Assembly (NCBI GenBank): GCA_028289805.1
Contig: JANQNI010000137.1
Span: forward strand, 1 to 21,459
DNA from: Thermoplasmatota archaeon
GTDB lineage: Archaea; Thermoplasmatota; E2; JACPAO01; JAHFTW01
Direction of reading: 5' to 3'
Length of the DNA: 21,459 nt
Every line of letters begins with the position of its first letter. Positions within the stretch are counted from its first letter, which is position 1. Shown here one piece after another: positions 6,650 to 17,000 of this stretch. The notes beneath the pieces were generated by a model. The model was not told where the DNA came from. It saw only the letters and a program-made list of their open reading frames with translations, and ran no database searches. The translations under genes were made by a program, and so were the position numbers.

Positions 6650-9600
6650 CCCCAGCCCTTGCCTCCTGGACCCTGCCAGTATTTGGCACCCTGATTCGGT
6701 CGGAACATCGTCTTGATCGTTCCATCGGCGCCAACCGAGATAAATTCGTTGGTCGCCCGATCGTACCTGAGGGTATCTCCGTTGTGTCGGATGAATGTCT
6801 CTATGGGCTCACCAGGAGGCCTTGAAAGCAGGTCGCGTGCTCGAGACACGTACGCATCCTCATGCAGCGCAGGCGTCCATTCGGACCCGTGCTTGCTAGA
6901 CTTGAATGTGGCCATCCCGGGTCGGAAGTCGGCACCTGCAGCAAGGCGGGGCCCGGCGTCATCCAGGTTCTTCGCAACCTGCCGAATCCAGTCCACTCCA
7001 TCGTCCGCGTTCCTACCGGTGGCAACCGCCTCGTCCACGTGTTTCGTAGCAAACACGCCCAATGCGACGGCACCATTCGTGGCCCGACCTCCAGGAATGA
7101 CGTCGAGGGGCGCCAGGGCGTAGTCGGCGTGGTATTCCTTCTGGTTGCCGATGACGCCGTCGTCACCGAAGTCGTTGCCCAGCGCGCAGCCGGTGCTGAC
7201 GCCGGGTGCAAACGAGGCGGCGAGTCCACTGCCCCCCTGGCATATGGCAGCGTTGGCCTCCTCGGCCGAAGAGTCGAAGACCTCGTCGCGGACGTACCAG
7301 ATGCTTTCGGCGGTGGCCTTGCCGACGGTGTTGATGGTGCCCTCTCCGATGAACCGCAGGCCGTCGGCGACGCAATCGTAGACCTTCCAACTGCACAGGC
7401 CGTAGGGGTCGCTGTACTGCCACGGGCTGTTGCCGACGTAGGCGTAGGCGTTGCCAAGGTTGGCCAGGTCGCCCCAGATGCCAATCGGGTCGCGGTTGAT
7501 GAAGCGCCCCATCTCGGGGTCGTACGTCCGCGCCCGTTGGTGGTACATGCTCATGTGGGCGTCCCAATAGCGTCCGTTGAACAGGAACGGGTTGCTGGTG
7601 TGGCTGGCGCCGGTCGTGACGACGTCGTCGCTGCTGGTCCACTGTACGCTGTCGAAGCCGCTGCCGGGGCGGCGGATGGTGGGTTTGCCGAAGGGGTCGT
7701 ACGTGTAGCCCTCCACAAGGTCGCCGTCCTCGTCGCTGAGGCCGATGACGGAGCCGTGGGCGTCGTAGTGGTAGAAGTAACGCTCGTCGTCGGTGCCGGT
7801 GGTGGCGCCGTCGCGGTCGCCGTCGACGGTCATGGCGAGCAGGTCGTCGACGCCGTCGCCGTGGGTCCATTGCCGGATGACGCGGATGTCGGGCGAGAGG
7901 ATGTCGCCGTTGAAGCGCAGGGGCTGCGACTCCTGGATGACGTTGGCGCCGTCGTAGGTGTAGAGGGTGTGTACGGGCAGGCGCGGCCCGAGGCCATCGA
8001 TGCTGAACTGTTGCTCGTTGACGACCTTGACGATGCGGCGGCCGATGGCGTCGTAGCCGAAGACCAGGAGGGGGTCGTCGAGAGTCTTGTCGTCGACGCG
8101 CACGAGGCGGTTGAGGAAGTCGTAGTGGTAGGCGAAGTCATCGTCCTCGGCGAGGTTGCCGTTGGGGTCGTATGCGAACGACTCGGAGGAGCCGCCGCAG
8201 GACTCGCTCGTGACCTGGTTGCCGGCGTTGTGGGTGCGGGTGCACGTGGTGCCGTCGCGGTCGTGGCTGTCCCAGTTGTTGGCGCCGTCGAGGTTCCAGG
8301 CCTGGGTCTCCTGGACGTTGCTGATGGTGGCCAGGGTGGCGTCCAGGTCGCCGCGCTTCCAGGATGCTGTGCGGTACAGGGAGTCCAACTGGAGCAGTTC
8401 GTCGAAGACGTTGGCAGGGTCGGGGCTCAGATCCTGGGCGACGCGGTGGCCGGCGGCGTCGTAGCGCACGTCGAGGCCGACGAGGAGGTTGCCGGCGCCG
8501 TCGCGGTGGTCCACGTCGGTGATGCGGCGCATGGCGTCGAAGTCGAAGTGGGTGGTGGCGACGGGGCTGGCATCGGCGCCGAAGCGCTTTTCGACGATGC
8601 GGCCGCCCTCGTAGTCGAGGCCGGCGATGAAGCCCTTGGCGTCCTCGACGGTGGACAGGCGGCCCAGTTCGTCGTGGCTGCGCTCGACGACGCGACCGTT
8701 GGGGTACTCGGTGGAGAGGACGTGGCCGACGCCGTCGCGTACGTAGGTGACGGTCTGGAGGTTCTGGGACTCGCTGACCAGGCGTCCGAGGCTGTCGAAG
8801 GAGCGTTCGACGACGGTGGGGCTGACCGCGGTGCTGAGGCCGGCGAACTGGATGCCGTTGTCCGTCATGCGCGTCACGCGTCCCATGGGGTCGTGGTCGA
8901 ACGTCTGGCGCGTCGTGCCGATGGTGGTCGGGTCGGGCAGGACGTTCACCTCGACGAGCCGGTCCAGGTCGTCGTAGGAGAGGGTGATGTTGCGGCCGTT
9001 GTTGAACTGGGTGTAGACGCGGTTGCCGGCGGCGTCGTAGCCATGTTCGATCCAGACGCCGTCTGGAGAAAATTCCTGGGCGATCTGGGTGTCGGAGGTT
9101 CGGAACGCGTACCGGGTGCAGAAGTCGTTGTCGTCGCAGCGTTGCCAGGCACGACCGGCGTCGTCCCAGTGGGTCGTGGCTGCGACGGTCCCAGTCAGGG
9201 CGCCGGTGCCGACGCCGCCGGCGCGCAGTTCGGTCTGGGTGACCCATGGGCGGCTGGCGCGGTCGTAGAGGACGTGCGCCACGTTGCCCAGTTCGTCGAT
9301 GGACTTGACGGCGTTGCCGAGGCCGTCGTACTCGGTCTGGGTGGTGGTTCCGTCGGCGTTGGTGACCTGCGTGACGCGGCCGTAGGCGTCGTGCGCGTAC
9401 TGGGTCGTGCGGGAGCCGGCGCTGGCGCCGCTGCTGGTGACGTCGTACGCGGTCGTCTGGAGGAGGTTGCCCACGGCGTCGTAGGTGTGCTCGACGCGGT
9501 TGCCGAGGGCGTCTTGTTGGGTCGCGAGGCGGCCGAGGGCGTCGTAGGTGTAGCGCGTGGCGTGGCCGTTGTCGTTGATGTCGGTGATGACGCGGCCGGC

Positions 9601-12600
9601 GGCGTCGTGGACGCGCAGGGTGGTCACGCGGCCGTCGCCGGGCGTCAGGGTGTTCGCGTCGGGGGCGGCCTCGAAGTCGGCGTCGCCAAAGAGCGCCCGG
9701 TCGGTGCGGTAGGCGCGGCCGCCCTCGTCGTAGGCGAACCATTGCTCGGACTGGAGGTCGACGGCGTTCTGGAGCACGGTGTCCCATTGCGCCTGCGTGG
9801 GCTTGCCCGTCAGGGACGTGGGCGTGGCCGCGGCGTCGATGCGTTCGTGGACGACGGCGTCGACCACGTCGTAGGTGCGCGTGGTGACCGTGCCGAGGGT
9901 GTCGGCGCGGGCGACGGGCCGGTCGAGGGCGTCGTGGAGGAACCAGGTGGCGTGTCCCAGTTCGTCCTCGTGGGCCAGCAGGTTGCCGTTGTCGTCGTAC
10001 CAGGTGCGCTGCGCACCGTGGACGGTGGTCTCGTTGTAGAGCAGGTCGCGTTCGTCGTAGGTCCAGACGGTCGTCTGTCCGGCCGGGTCCGTGGTGGAGA
10101 CCAGGTTGCTGTTGCCGTCGTAGCGGTAGACGGTGTCGAGGGCGGTCGAGGACTGGGTCAACTGGCCCGCGATGGCGGCGTCGATGGCGGTGCCCCGCGT
10201 GGCGTCCTGGCGTTGCAGGGTGGGCCGGTCGAGGTAGTCGTACAGGTACTGCGTCGTGGCGTAGGTGCTGCCGCCGGGCGTCACCTGGTCGCGCTGCGTC
10301 AGGAGGTTGCCGTTGTCGTCGTACGTGTACTTGGTCAGAAGCAGGTCGGGGGACGGTCCGGTGACCTGCGTCAGTCGCTGGCGTACGTCGTAGGTGAACT
10401 GCGTCACGTCGCCGTTGCCGTCCGTGACGGTGGCGACGTCGCCGTCGGGCGTGTACGTGTAGCTGGTGGTCGCGGCGGTGCCGGCGGGGTCGATGACGAT
10501 GCTGGCCAGGAAGCCCTCCGCGTCGCTGGCGTCGAGGGGGACGCCGTTGCTGGGAATGTAGGTGCGTTGCTCGACCACGCCCTCGGGGTCCGTGTACTTG
10601 ATGAGCTGGCCGTCGTCGTTCCATTCGTAGGTCTCGGTGCGGCGCTGGTTGATGGCGTCTGGACCCAAGGCGTCGTCCGGGTTCAGGTCGGCGTCGGGGT
10701 CGGCACCGAAGGCGCCGACGCGGGGGTGGAAGACGTAGACGGGCAACCGCTCCGCCCGGTTCGTGATGCCGTCGCCGTTGAGGTCGCCGTAGTAGTCCTC
10801 GTGGAAGTCGTAGTAGAGGAGCGTCGTGTAGCGCTGGCGCGTCGGGGAGCCGCCGTTCTGGGGGACGTAGTCGGCATCGGTTCCTCGGGCGTCCGTGATG
10901 GCGGTCACGACGTTGTACGTCGGGTCGTACTCGTACTCGGTCACCTGGACCAGGGAGCCCTGCGAGAGTGGGCCGTCGTCGGCGCTGCCGCTGGAGCGCG
11001 TGACGCGGACGACGTTGCCCTGCGCGTGGAAGTCTGTCGTGTCGGCGTACTCGTACTCGACGACGTTGCCGCGGGGGAGCACCGTGCGCGTGACCTCGTC
11101 GTTGTCGTTGACCTCGGTCCGAGTCACGTACTGGTCCGGGTCGGCGTAGGGCGCCTCGCGCACCCCGTGCGTGAACTGCGTCGTCGTCAAGGGCACGGTG
11201 CGCAGGTCGGGGGCCAGCAACGTCCCGTGGTCGAAGGACCATTCCACGTCGTTGCCGGCACCGTCGCGGGTGGCGGACTGGCCGGCAGCGTAAGCGTAGA
11301 CGAAGAGGTGCTTGTCGATGGGACCGAACAGACCCGCGTTCTGGTCCTGTGCGATGACGCGGCCAAACGCGTCGTATGTGTTCTCGACGTAGAGCTGGTT
11401 GTTGTTGTCAACGACCGTCTCCAGGAACGTGCCGTTGTAGGTGAACCAGGTGTACTCGACGCTGGCGCCGTCCGCGCCGGGCGTCTGGATGGCGGTCAGG
11501 GTGCCGGTGGGGTCGTCGTAGAAGAGGCGGACGGTGCGACCGACGTAGTCGGTGACGGCGGTCAGCAGGGGTTCGCCGTGGTCGAGGAAGTGCGCGTTGT
11601 CCAGGGCGGAGGCGGCGTCGCGGTAGGTGAGGGTGTATTGGCGGTTGTGGGGGTCGACGACGTGGCCCAGGGAGCCTCCGACCGCGTCGTAGACGAAGCT
11701 CCACTCGTTGCCCGATGGGTCGCGAACGGAGCCGAGGCGGTTGCCGGTGGCGTCCGGGTAGTCGAAGCGCATACCGTCGGCGTACTCGATGGTCACGCCG
11801 GAACCGCTGCTGGTCAGCACCGCGTAGCTGCCTGGGGGTCCGTTCCAGGTGCCGCCTGGTTGCGCGGTGAAGTCCCATAGGCGGCCGTCGCCGGTGTGCA
11901 GGACGTAGTCGCCGCCGTTGGCTTCGATGCGAGAGAGCCAGGAGGCGTGCCAGCCCGCTGCGACCTGCGGGTCGCCGTCGGTCATGCCAATGCTGCGGTA
12001 GGTCAGGCTCAGGTCGAAGCCGGGGCCGCGCTCCACGATGGGGGCGAGGACGGGGAAGGTGCTGGCGAACTCGCCCGTGGCCATGCTGACGGAGCCCTGA
12101 CGTGTGGCGCCGCAGCCGCAGGGGGACTTGACGTCAACACCGCCAAAGGGCGTGTTGCCCGTGGGCGATTCGGGCCGGTACAGGTCGCGGCTGAAGCCGT
12201 CCTCGCCGTTCAGAGTGGCAAGGGGGGCGAAGCCGCGTTCGCTGGCCTCGTTGGAGTGCGTGCTGCTCCAGCCGTTGGCGTTCGTGGCGGTGACGACGTA
12301 GTAGTACGTGCCAGGCGTGGTGATGGTGTCGCTGTAGCTACGATCCGTGACGGTGGCGAGGTGGCTGTAAGGGCCGCCGGAACGGGTCGCGCGCAGCACG
12401 TTGTACTCGGTGACGGATGAGTCGCCGCGGTAGGTCGGGGCGAACCAGGTGAGTTCGATGGTGGTGGTGCCCTCGATGCCAGCCCCGCCGGTCGTGGACG
12501 CCTCGGCCTGGAGGTTGCGCGGCGGGCTGGGGATAGAGAGGTGCTTGACGGCCACGCTGCCGGAGTTGCCGCCGGCACCGCCGCCGTTGGGGGACCCAAA

Positions 12601-13884
12601 GAAGTAGTATCCGGGCGCGAGGGCGACGGTCACCGGCTTCCATGGATCGGTCGGGTGGTCGGGGTAGTGCCTGAAGTAGGGCCCGGAACTGGTGTCGGTC
12701 GCGTCGAAGCTGATCGCGTACCCAGTTCGCTCGCTGTCTCCGTGCATCGTTCCAATGAGGGCAGTGCCGTCTTGCAGCACGACATCCTGGCCTAGGTGCG
12801 CGTAGTTTTCCTGGCCGGTCCAGCGGTCCGCGACCGACCAGGAGGTTCCGGAGCGCTTCATGAAGACGAACTCACCCCAGCAGCAGCCGTAGGCACCGTT
12901 GTAGGCCTCCTTGGGTGAACCCACCAGCAGGAGATCACCCTCCAGGTCGATGGAACGGCCGAACTGCCACGGGGGCGGCGTGACGCCCGCGAACTCCACG
13001 CGGTTCTGGTAGTAGTGCTGGAGGGACCATGAGCCGGGCGTGTTCTCGTAGTAGATGCGGACGGCACCGGCTTCCTGGGTCCGGAAACTCCATCCGCGGT
13101 TCTCGAACGGAGAGGAGAAGACGACGGTCTTGCTGTCGATGCTGACGTCGAAGCCAAACCTGGGCCCCCGGTACCCGTCGTGGGGGCTCAGCGTGGTTGA
13201 CGGCCCCGGGAAGTACTGGACTTCGCTCCAACCCGGTGCGTTGCGCTGGAAGACGTACCCACCACCCCAATCGTCGCTTTCCTTGCGGGGCGCACCGACG
13301 GCGACCTTGTCGCCGTCGACGTCCACGGAGAAGCCGAACTGGTCCCCGGCTGCGGCGTTGGAGGCGGACAGCGTGGCTGTCTCCGTCCAGTTGTTGCCCG
13401 TGCGTTCGAAGACGTAGACGCGGCCGGTGTTGCCGCCCGACCCGGGCGCACCCACGACGATGGTCGGGCCGTCCACGGCGACCGTGTGGCCGAAGGCGTC
13501 GCCGCCGTCGACGAGGCTCCCACGGAGCTTGGCCACCTCGTACCACTTGTTGTTAACGAGGTGATACACGTAGGCCGAACCGGAGGAGGAACCGGTGTCG
13601 TCGTCGCCCGGTGCGCCTACCACCAGTGTGTCCCCATCGGCGTCGATGGAGGCACCGAACTTGTCCCCCGTCGCCCCGTCGCTGGCAACCAGGGCGTACT
13701 CGTATTCATCACCGTACTCGTCGGACGTGGCCCCGGTCGCCGTCGGGACGAGGGTGGGCACCACCATGATGGCGGCGACGAGCGCAACCAGGGTGCGTGC
13801 ACGCTTCGCAGCGGTGAAACCGAGGTCGAGGGTTCCAGAGAATCTGCGCGCGGTTCGCCCGGTCTCGACAGGGTTCACGGCCAT
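6646..13884 (-). CDS. Secreted Rhs/YD-repeat polymorphic toxin (2412 residues)
   Basis: Domains in order: a Sec-type signal (hydrophobic core about 30-50 after KRAR); FG-GAP beta-propeller repeats (about 60-445, e.g. GDKFGASIDADGDTLVVGAP); a fibronectin III domain (about 449-552); a DUF6531-like segment (from about 588, GSVSMATGEF); and many YD repeats (about 690-2050) that should form a hollow beta shell. The Rhs-associated core is at about 2060-2163 (YDPFGKP, FNGRYWD, INRDPIG, NAYAYVGNSP). It ends in PWQYSDPYGL, which fits the P-x4-DPxGL autoproteolysis motif. The last 249 residues are a variable tip: a pre-toxin segment with PGVSTG and VIPGG, then a compact domain ending DGTIKTMFRP. The latter resembles RNase toxins of the barnase/EndoU/colicin/RelE-like fold, though that is only an impression. 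No PAAR or VgrG part is present, so delivery is more like WapA than type VI. The ATG is 23 bases from a TATA-like box, suggesting a leaderless mRNA. Confidence 0.93.
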   Translation of the reverse strand: MAVNPVETGRTARRFSGTLDLGFTAAKRARTLVALVAAIMVVPTLVPTATGATSDEYGDEYEYALVASDGATGDKFGASIDADGDTLVVGAPGDDDTGSSSGSAYVYHLVNNKWYEVAKLRGSLVDGGDAFGHTVAVDGPTIVVGAPGSGGNTGRVYVFERTGNNWTETATLSASNAAAGDQFGFSVDVDGDKVAVGAPRKESDDWGGGYVFQRNAPGWSEVQYFPGPSTTLSPHDGYRGPRFGFDVSIDSKTVVFSSPFENRGWSFRTQEAGAVRIYYENTPGSWSLQHYYQNRVEFAGVTPPPWQFGRSIDLEGDLLLVGSPKEAYNGAYGCCWGEFVFMKRSGTSWSVADRWTGQENYAHLGQDVVLQDGTALIGTMHGDSERTGYAISFDATDTSSGPYFRHYPDHPTDPWKPVTVALAPGYYFFGSPNGGGAGGNSGSVAVKHLSIPSPPRNLQAEASTTGGAGIEGTTTIELTWFAPTYRGDSSVTEYNVLRATRSGGPYSHLATVTDRSYSDTITTPGTYYYVVTATNANGWSSTHSNEASERGFAPLATLNGEDGFSRDLYRPESPTGNTPFGGVDVKSPCGCGATRQGSVSMATGEFASTFPVLAPIVERGPGFDLSLTYRSIGMTDGDPQVAAGWHASWLSRIEANGGDYVLHTGDGRLWDFTAQPGGTWNGPPGSYAVLTSSGSGVTIEYADGMRFDYPDATGNRLGSVRDPSGNEWSFVYDAVGGSLGHVVDPHNRQYTLTYRDAASALDNAHFLDHGEPLLTAVTDYVGRTVRLFYDDPTGTLTAIQTPGADGASVEYTWFTYNGTFLETVVDNNNQLYVENTYDAFGRVIAQDQNAGLFGPIDKHLFVYAYAAGQSATRDGAGNDVEWSFDHGTLLAPDLRTVPLTTTQFTHGVREAPYADPDQYVTRTEVNDNDEVTRTVLPRGNVVEYEYADTTDFHAQGNVVRVTRSSGSADDGPLSQGSLVQVTEYEYDPTYNVVTAITDARGTDADYVPQNGGSPTRQRYTTLLYYDFHEDYYGDLNGDGITNRAERLPVYVFHPRVGAFGADPDADLNPDDALGPDAINQRRTETYEWNDDGQLIKYTDPEGVVEQRTYIPSNGVPLDASDAEGFLASIVIDPAGTAATTSYTYTPDGDVATVTDGNGDVTQFTYDVRQRLTQVTGPSPDLLLTKYTYDDNGNLLTQRDQVTPGGSTYATTQYLYDYLDRPTLQRQDATRGTAIDAAIAGQLTQSSTALDTVYRYDGNSNLVSTTDPAGQTTVWTYDERDLLYNETTVHGAQRTWYDDNGNLLAHEDELGHATWFLHDALDRPVARADTLGTVTTRTYDVVDAVVHERIDAAATPTSLTGKPTQAQWDTVLQNAVDLQSEQWFAYDEGGRAYRTDRALFGDADFEAAPDANTLTPGDGRVTTLRVHDAAGRVITDINDNGHATRYTYDALGRLATQQDALGNRVEHTYDAVGNLLQTTAYDVTSSGASAGSRTTQYAHDAYGRVTQVTNADGTTTQTEYDGLGNAVKSIDELGNVAHVLYDRASRPWVTQTELRAGGVGTGALTGTVAATTHWDDAGRAWQRCDDNDFCTRYAFRTSDTQIAQEFSPDGVWIEHGYDAAGNRVYTQFNNGRNITLSYDDLDRLVEVNVLPDPTTIGTTRQTFDHDPMGRVTRMTDNGIQFAGLSTAVSPTVVERSFDSLGRLVSESQNLQTVTYVRDGVGHVLSTEYPNGRVVERSHDELGRLSTVEDAKGFIAGLDYEGGRIVEKRFGADASPVATTHFDFDAMRRITDVDHRDGAGNLLVGLDVRYDAAGHRVAQDLSPDPANVFDELLQLDSLYRTASWKRGDLDATLATISNVQETQAWNLDGANNWDSHDRDGTTCTRTHNAGNQVTSESCGGSSESFAYDPNGNLAEDDDFAYHYDFLNRLVRVDDKTLDDPLLVFGYDAIGRRIVKVVNEQQFSIDGLGPRLPVHTLYTYDGANVIQESQPLRFNGDILSPDIRVIRQWTHGDGVDDLLAMTVDGDRDGATTGTDDERYFYHYDAHGSVIGLSDEDGDLVEGYTYDPFGKPTIRRPGSGFDSVQWTSSDDVVTTGASHTSNPFLFNGRYWDAHMSMYHQRARTYDPEMGRFINRDPIGIWGDLANLGNAYAYVGNSPWQYSDPYGLCSWKVYDCVADGLRFIGEGTINTVGKATAESIWYVRDEVFDSSAEEANAAICQGGSGLAASFAPGVSTGCALGNDFGDDGVIGNQKEYHADYALAPLDVIPGGRATNGAVALGVFATKHVDEAVATGRNADDGVDWIRQVAKNLDDAGPRLAAGADFRPGMATFKSSKHGSEWTPALHEDAYVSRARDLLSRPPGEPIETFIRHNGDTLRYDRATNEFISVGADGTIKTMFRPNQGAKYWQGPGGKGWG

Positions 13885-13900
13885 GCGGGCGGCTCAGGGT

Positions 13901-13913
13901 TTTGATATATCAC
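13901..13913 (-). promoter_or_regulatory. Probable TATA box of the rhs gene
   Basis: On the minus strand TGATATATCAAA (around 13901-13913, with palindromic GATATATC at 13904-13911) is centred about 23 bases before the rhs ATG at 13884. This spacing puts transcription start at or next to the start codon, as in leaderless archaeal mRNAs. It stands out sharply in G+C-rich surroundings, and no ribosome binding site is visible. Confidence 0.5.
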
Positions 13914-14039
13914 GCTTGTTGGCTTACAGCACCATTGTTTCAACTGTGCCAGAAGACCGCGGCAAGGTCGAACCAGCACGGGAATAAGGTCACCAAGCCG
14001 CATGCCCAGCCTGGAAGAAAGTCATGCATGTACAAGGGC

Positions 14040-14051
14040 GCTTAAGTAATC
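14040..14051 (+). promoter_or_regulatory. Probable TATA box of the TSP3-repeat protein gene
   Basis: CTTAAGTAAT at 14041-14050 is centred about 24 bases before the ATG at 14070, again the spacing of a leaderless archaeal gene. The 185-base gap 13885-14069 thus appears to hold two divergent promoters, one for rhs and one for this gene, about 140 bases apart. I saw no clear operator repeat between them. Confidence 0.4.
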
Positions 14052-14069
14052 GTAGGCGCCCGGAGCATC

Positions 14070-17000
14070 ATGGGATTCACGCCCAAGCGTCGCCTCAGAC
14101 TCTTCAAGGGGCAGCAGACCACCACTTGGTTCATTGCACTCCTGATGGTTCCCCTCGTGTACGCCGCCGACGAGGACGGCGACGGGCATGAATGGGCGGG
14201 GGGTGGCGACGCCGGAGACGCCGCCGCGTGGGCCAACGGCACGGCCGAGGCCATGACGCGGTGGACGGATTCCCCGGGTCGTGCAGAATCGTTCCTGCAC
14301 GCCCTCGACTGGAGCCCGAGTCTGGCCGACCGATACCCACAACTGACTTGGATGCACCTCGTGGATGCCCTCCAGGAACCGACGAACCTCCAGCGCCTCG
14401 CAGCCGGGCCGGTGGGGGCATACTCGTCCACGGTCGCGACCGACCCCGACGGCGAGCCCCAAGTGGGCCAGACCTGGGGTCCGGAAATCGTCTACGTGGA
14501 CGACCTGCTCGTCGAGGACCGGTTCACGGACTCTGCCCTCAACGGCACCCTCTGGACCAGCGAGACCATCGGGTACCGCAACGATGTCCAGAACGGCCGC
14601 TTCGAGGTGACCGTCCGCGAGGTCAGTGGGCCCCACGGCCGCATCGACTCCCGAAGCATCGCCGCACCCATGCCCGACGGGGGATGGCTTGACGTCCGCG
14701 CCGACGTGAACGGCTACCTAGGAGGCACAGGGTGGGTCGCGTACCCGACGCTGGAAGTCCACGACGCCGACAACGCGGCGCGGGTCGCGAGCCTCTCATA
14801 CCACCCGTATACCAACGAGGTCCTGCGCCACGACCCCGCCCACGGCACGGTCGTCATGGGCACAGCTACCCCCGACGCGGACTGGCGCACGTACTCCATC
14901 CAACTCCACAAGACCGGCCTCCGATTCACCTGGGGCACCATGCAGGAGTTCGTCGAACTGACGGACTTCGCCGCCATCCAGAACCTCACCGTCCACCTTG
15001 ACTACGCCACGGACGGCGCCGACGGGGACTTCCAGACCGGTGGTTTCGACGACCTGGAGGTGCGCAGCGTGCTCCCCGACTACGTCACGTTCGCGGAGCC
15101 CTGCATCAGCTCCCGGTTCGCGGCCACGCCATTGGCCCACGTCCGCTACGAGGTCGAGGCGTGCCCAGCCGGTGGCACTGGCCCTGGCAACTACACCTGG
15201 CTCTGGTCCGACGGCACCGTCACGCAGGGACGCTACAGCAGCCACGACTTCCCGTGCGGTGCCGACCCCGCGGTGCGGCTCCTGGTCCGCACCGACGCAG
15301 CGACCCTTGAGCAGGTGGATCAGGTCTGGCCCCCAGGCGGCTACGGCGACTCGGACGGCGACGGCTACAACGACTGCCTTGAACTCTACAACGGCCTGAA
15401 TCCGGTCCTCATCGACTCGGACCAGGACCTGCTCCACGACAACGAGGAGGACTTCGACGGCGACGGCGTCTTCGGTGAGGAGGGCGAGCCTGACCCGCGC
15501 GTCCCTGACTCCGACGGCGACGGCCTCCTCGACGGCTGGGAACTCGGCAGCCGCAACCTCGTCGACTCCCCCGTCGCCGTCGGGTTCGCTGGCGGGACGG
15601 AGGTCCTGAACCCGGACACGGACAGCGACGGCCTCCTCGACGGCCACGAGATCGTCTACACGTGCCCCAACGGACTCGACCACGATTCGGACAACGACGG
15701 GATTGATGATGGTGATGAACGGGGGACGTACGTGGGCGTCGAAGGACAGTACGTACGGGTCAGCCAGTACGTGTGCGACGCCGACTCGGACGACGACGGC
15801 CTCAAGGACGGCGCCGAGTTGCACCTCTGGGACCTGGCCACGGATCACAAGGACACCGACTGCGACGGCAAGACCGACGCGCAGGACGTCAATCCGTACG
15901 TCTCCAACCTGCCCCCGGGCCACGCCCTGACGCCCGAGGCTCAGGCGACGTGCCTGACCCTGGACGTGGTGGCCGCAGGCTTCACGAACGAGGCCATCGG
16001 CGGCGTTCCCGACTTCGTCCACGTCCAATCCGACGGCCAGAACCTCCAGTTCCTGACCGCGTACCCCAACAGCCACCACCCGCTCCAGGAAATCAGCGTC
16101 CGCGTCCGGTTCGACGGCACCTGCCGCACGGCTGCCGGCAGCGAACCCTGCATCGCATCCGTCAGCACGCCCCTGCAAGCGCTGCCCCAGTTCGAGGATT
16201 CCCTGGACGGCGCGTACACGCATGGCGTCCGCGTCCCCCTGCCCGATGGTGTTGACACCGCCCGCGATGCAACAGGCGTCGTCTCCTACGTCGACCAGGC
16301 CCTCAACGTGGCCAGCGTCACCTTCTCGATTGCCGACGTGAACCTCACCCACTCCACCTACCGGCCCCAGGACGCTGCCGAAGCGCTCCTGTGCTCGACG
16401 GACGGCACGGCACCCACGGCCGACGCATGGGTCGACCTGCGTGGCACAGACCTGGGCAGGTCCGCCGACGAGACCATCCTGGACGACTCTGGCGTTGTGG
16501 CCGCATGGACCCTCCGCACGGCGGCCACGCCGCAGTCCACCGGCACCTCTACGCCGGGGCGGCTCGTACCCTGGGTCCAGGGGCTCCCGCACCACCTCGT
16601 GGTCTACGCGTCCACGGCCGACCCGGTCGACCTGGCCGCCGGCACACACACCGCTGAGGATGCGGGCCGCCTGAACGCCCTCCTGGACGCCACGCCGGTC
16701 GTCTGGCAGGGCCTGACCCAGGATGCCGCCGCCGCGTGGGATGTGGCTACCGACGCCCCGACCTTGGTCGGCAGCGGCAGGAGCGGCGCGTACGATGTCG
16801 CGGCGGTCCTGCACGGTGCCACATGGTGCCTGCCCGACCCCGATGCGGCCCTCGTCATCCCACACCAGGGCTACCTGGTCGTCGGGTCCGTCACAGGCCT
16901 CCCCACGACGTCCGGTCCGTCGGACCTCCGCGCGGACTTGGGCCGGGTTGCCTTCGCCATGGACCCGTTCTCGCAGCACGCGCAGGGCCTGAACGTCGCC

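Noticed and set aside
6862..11880. A very long open frame on the plus strand opposite rhs (about 1670 codons)
   Set aside because: Its translation is valine/glycine/aspartate-rich low complexity that mirrors the G+C-biased third positions of the rhs gene. The minus-strand frame has clear Rhs domains throughout, so this is an antisense shadow.
7400..11900. Regularly recurring short motifs such as GTCGTAGGTG and GTTGCCGTCGTCGTA that look like a repeat array
   Set aside because: They are the DNA reflection of YD/Rhs protein repeats (e.g. YDDNGNL, TYDALGR) on the minus strand. Spacing and sequence vary, and there are no CRISPR-like identical repeats or unique spacers.
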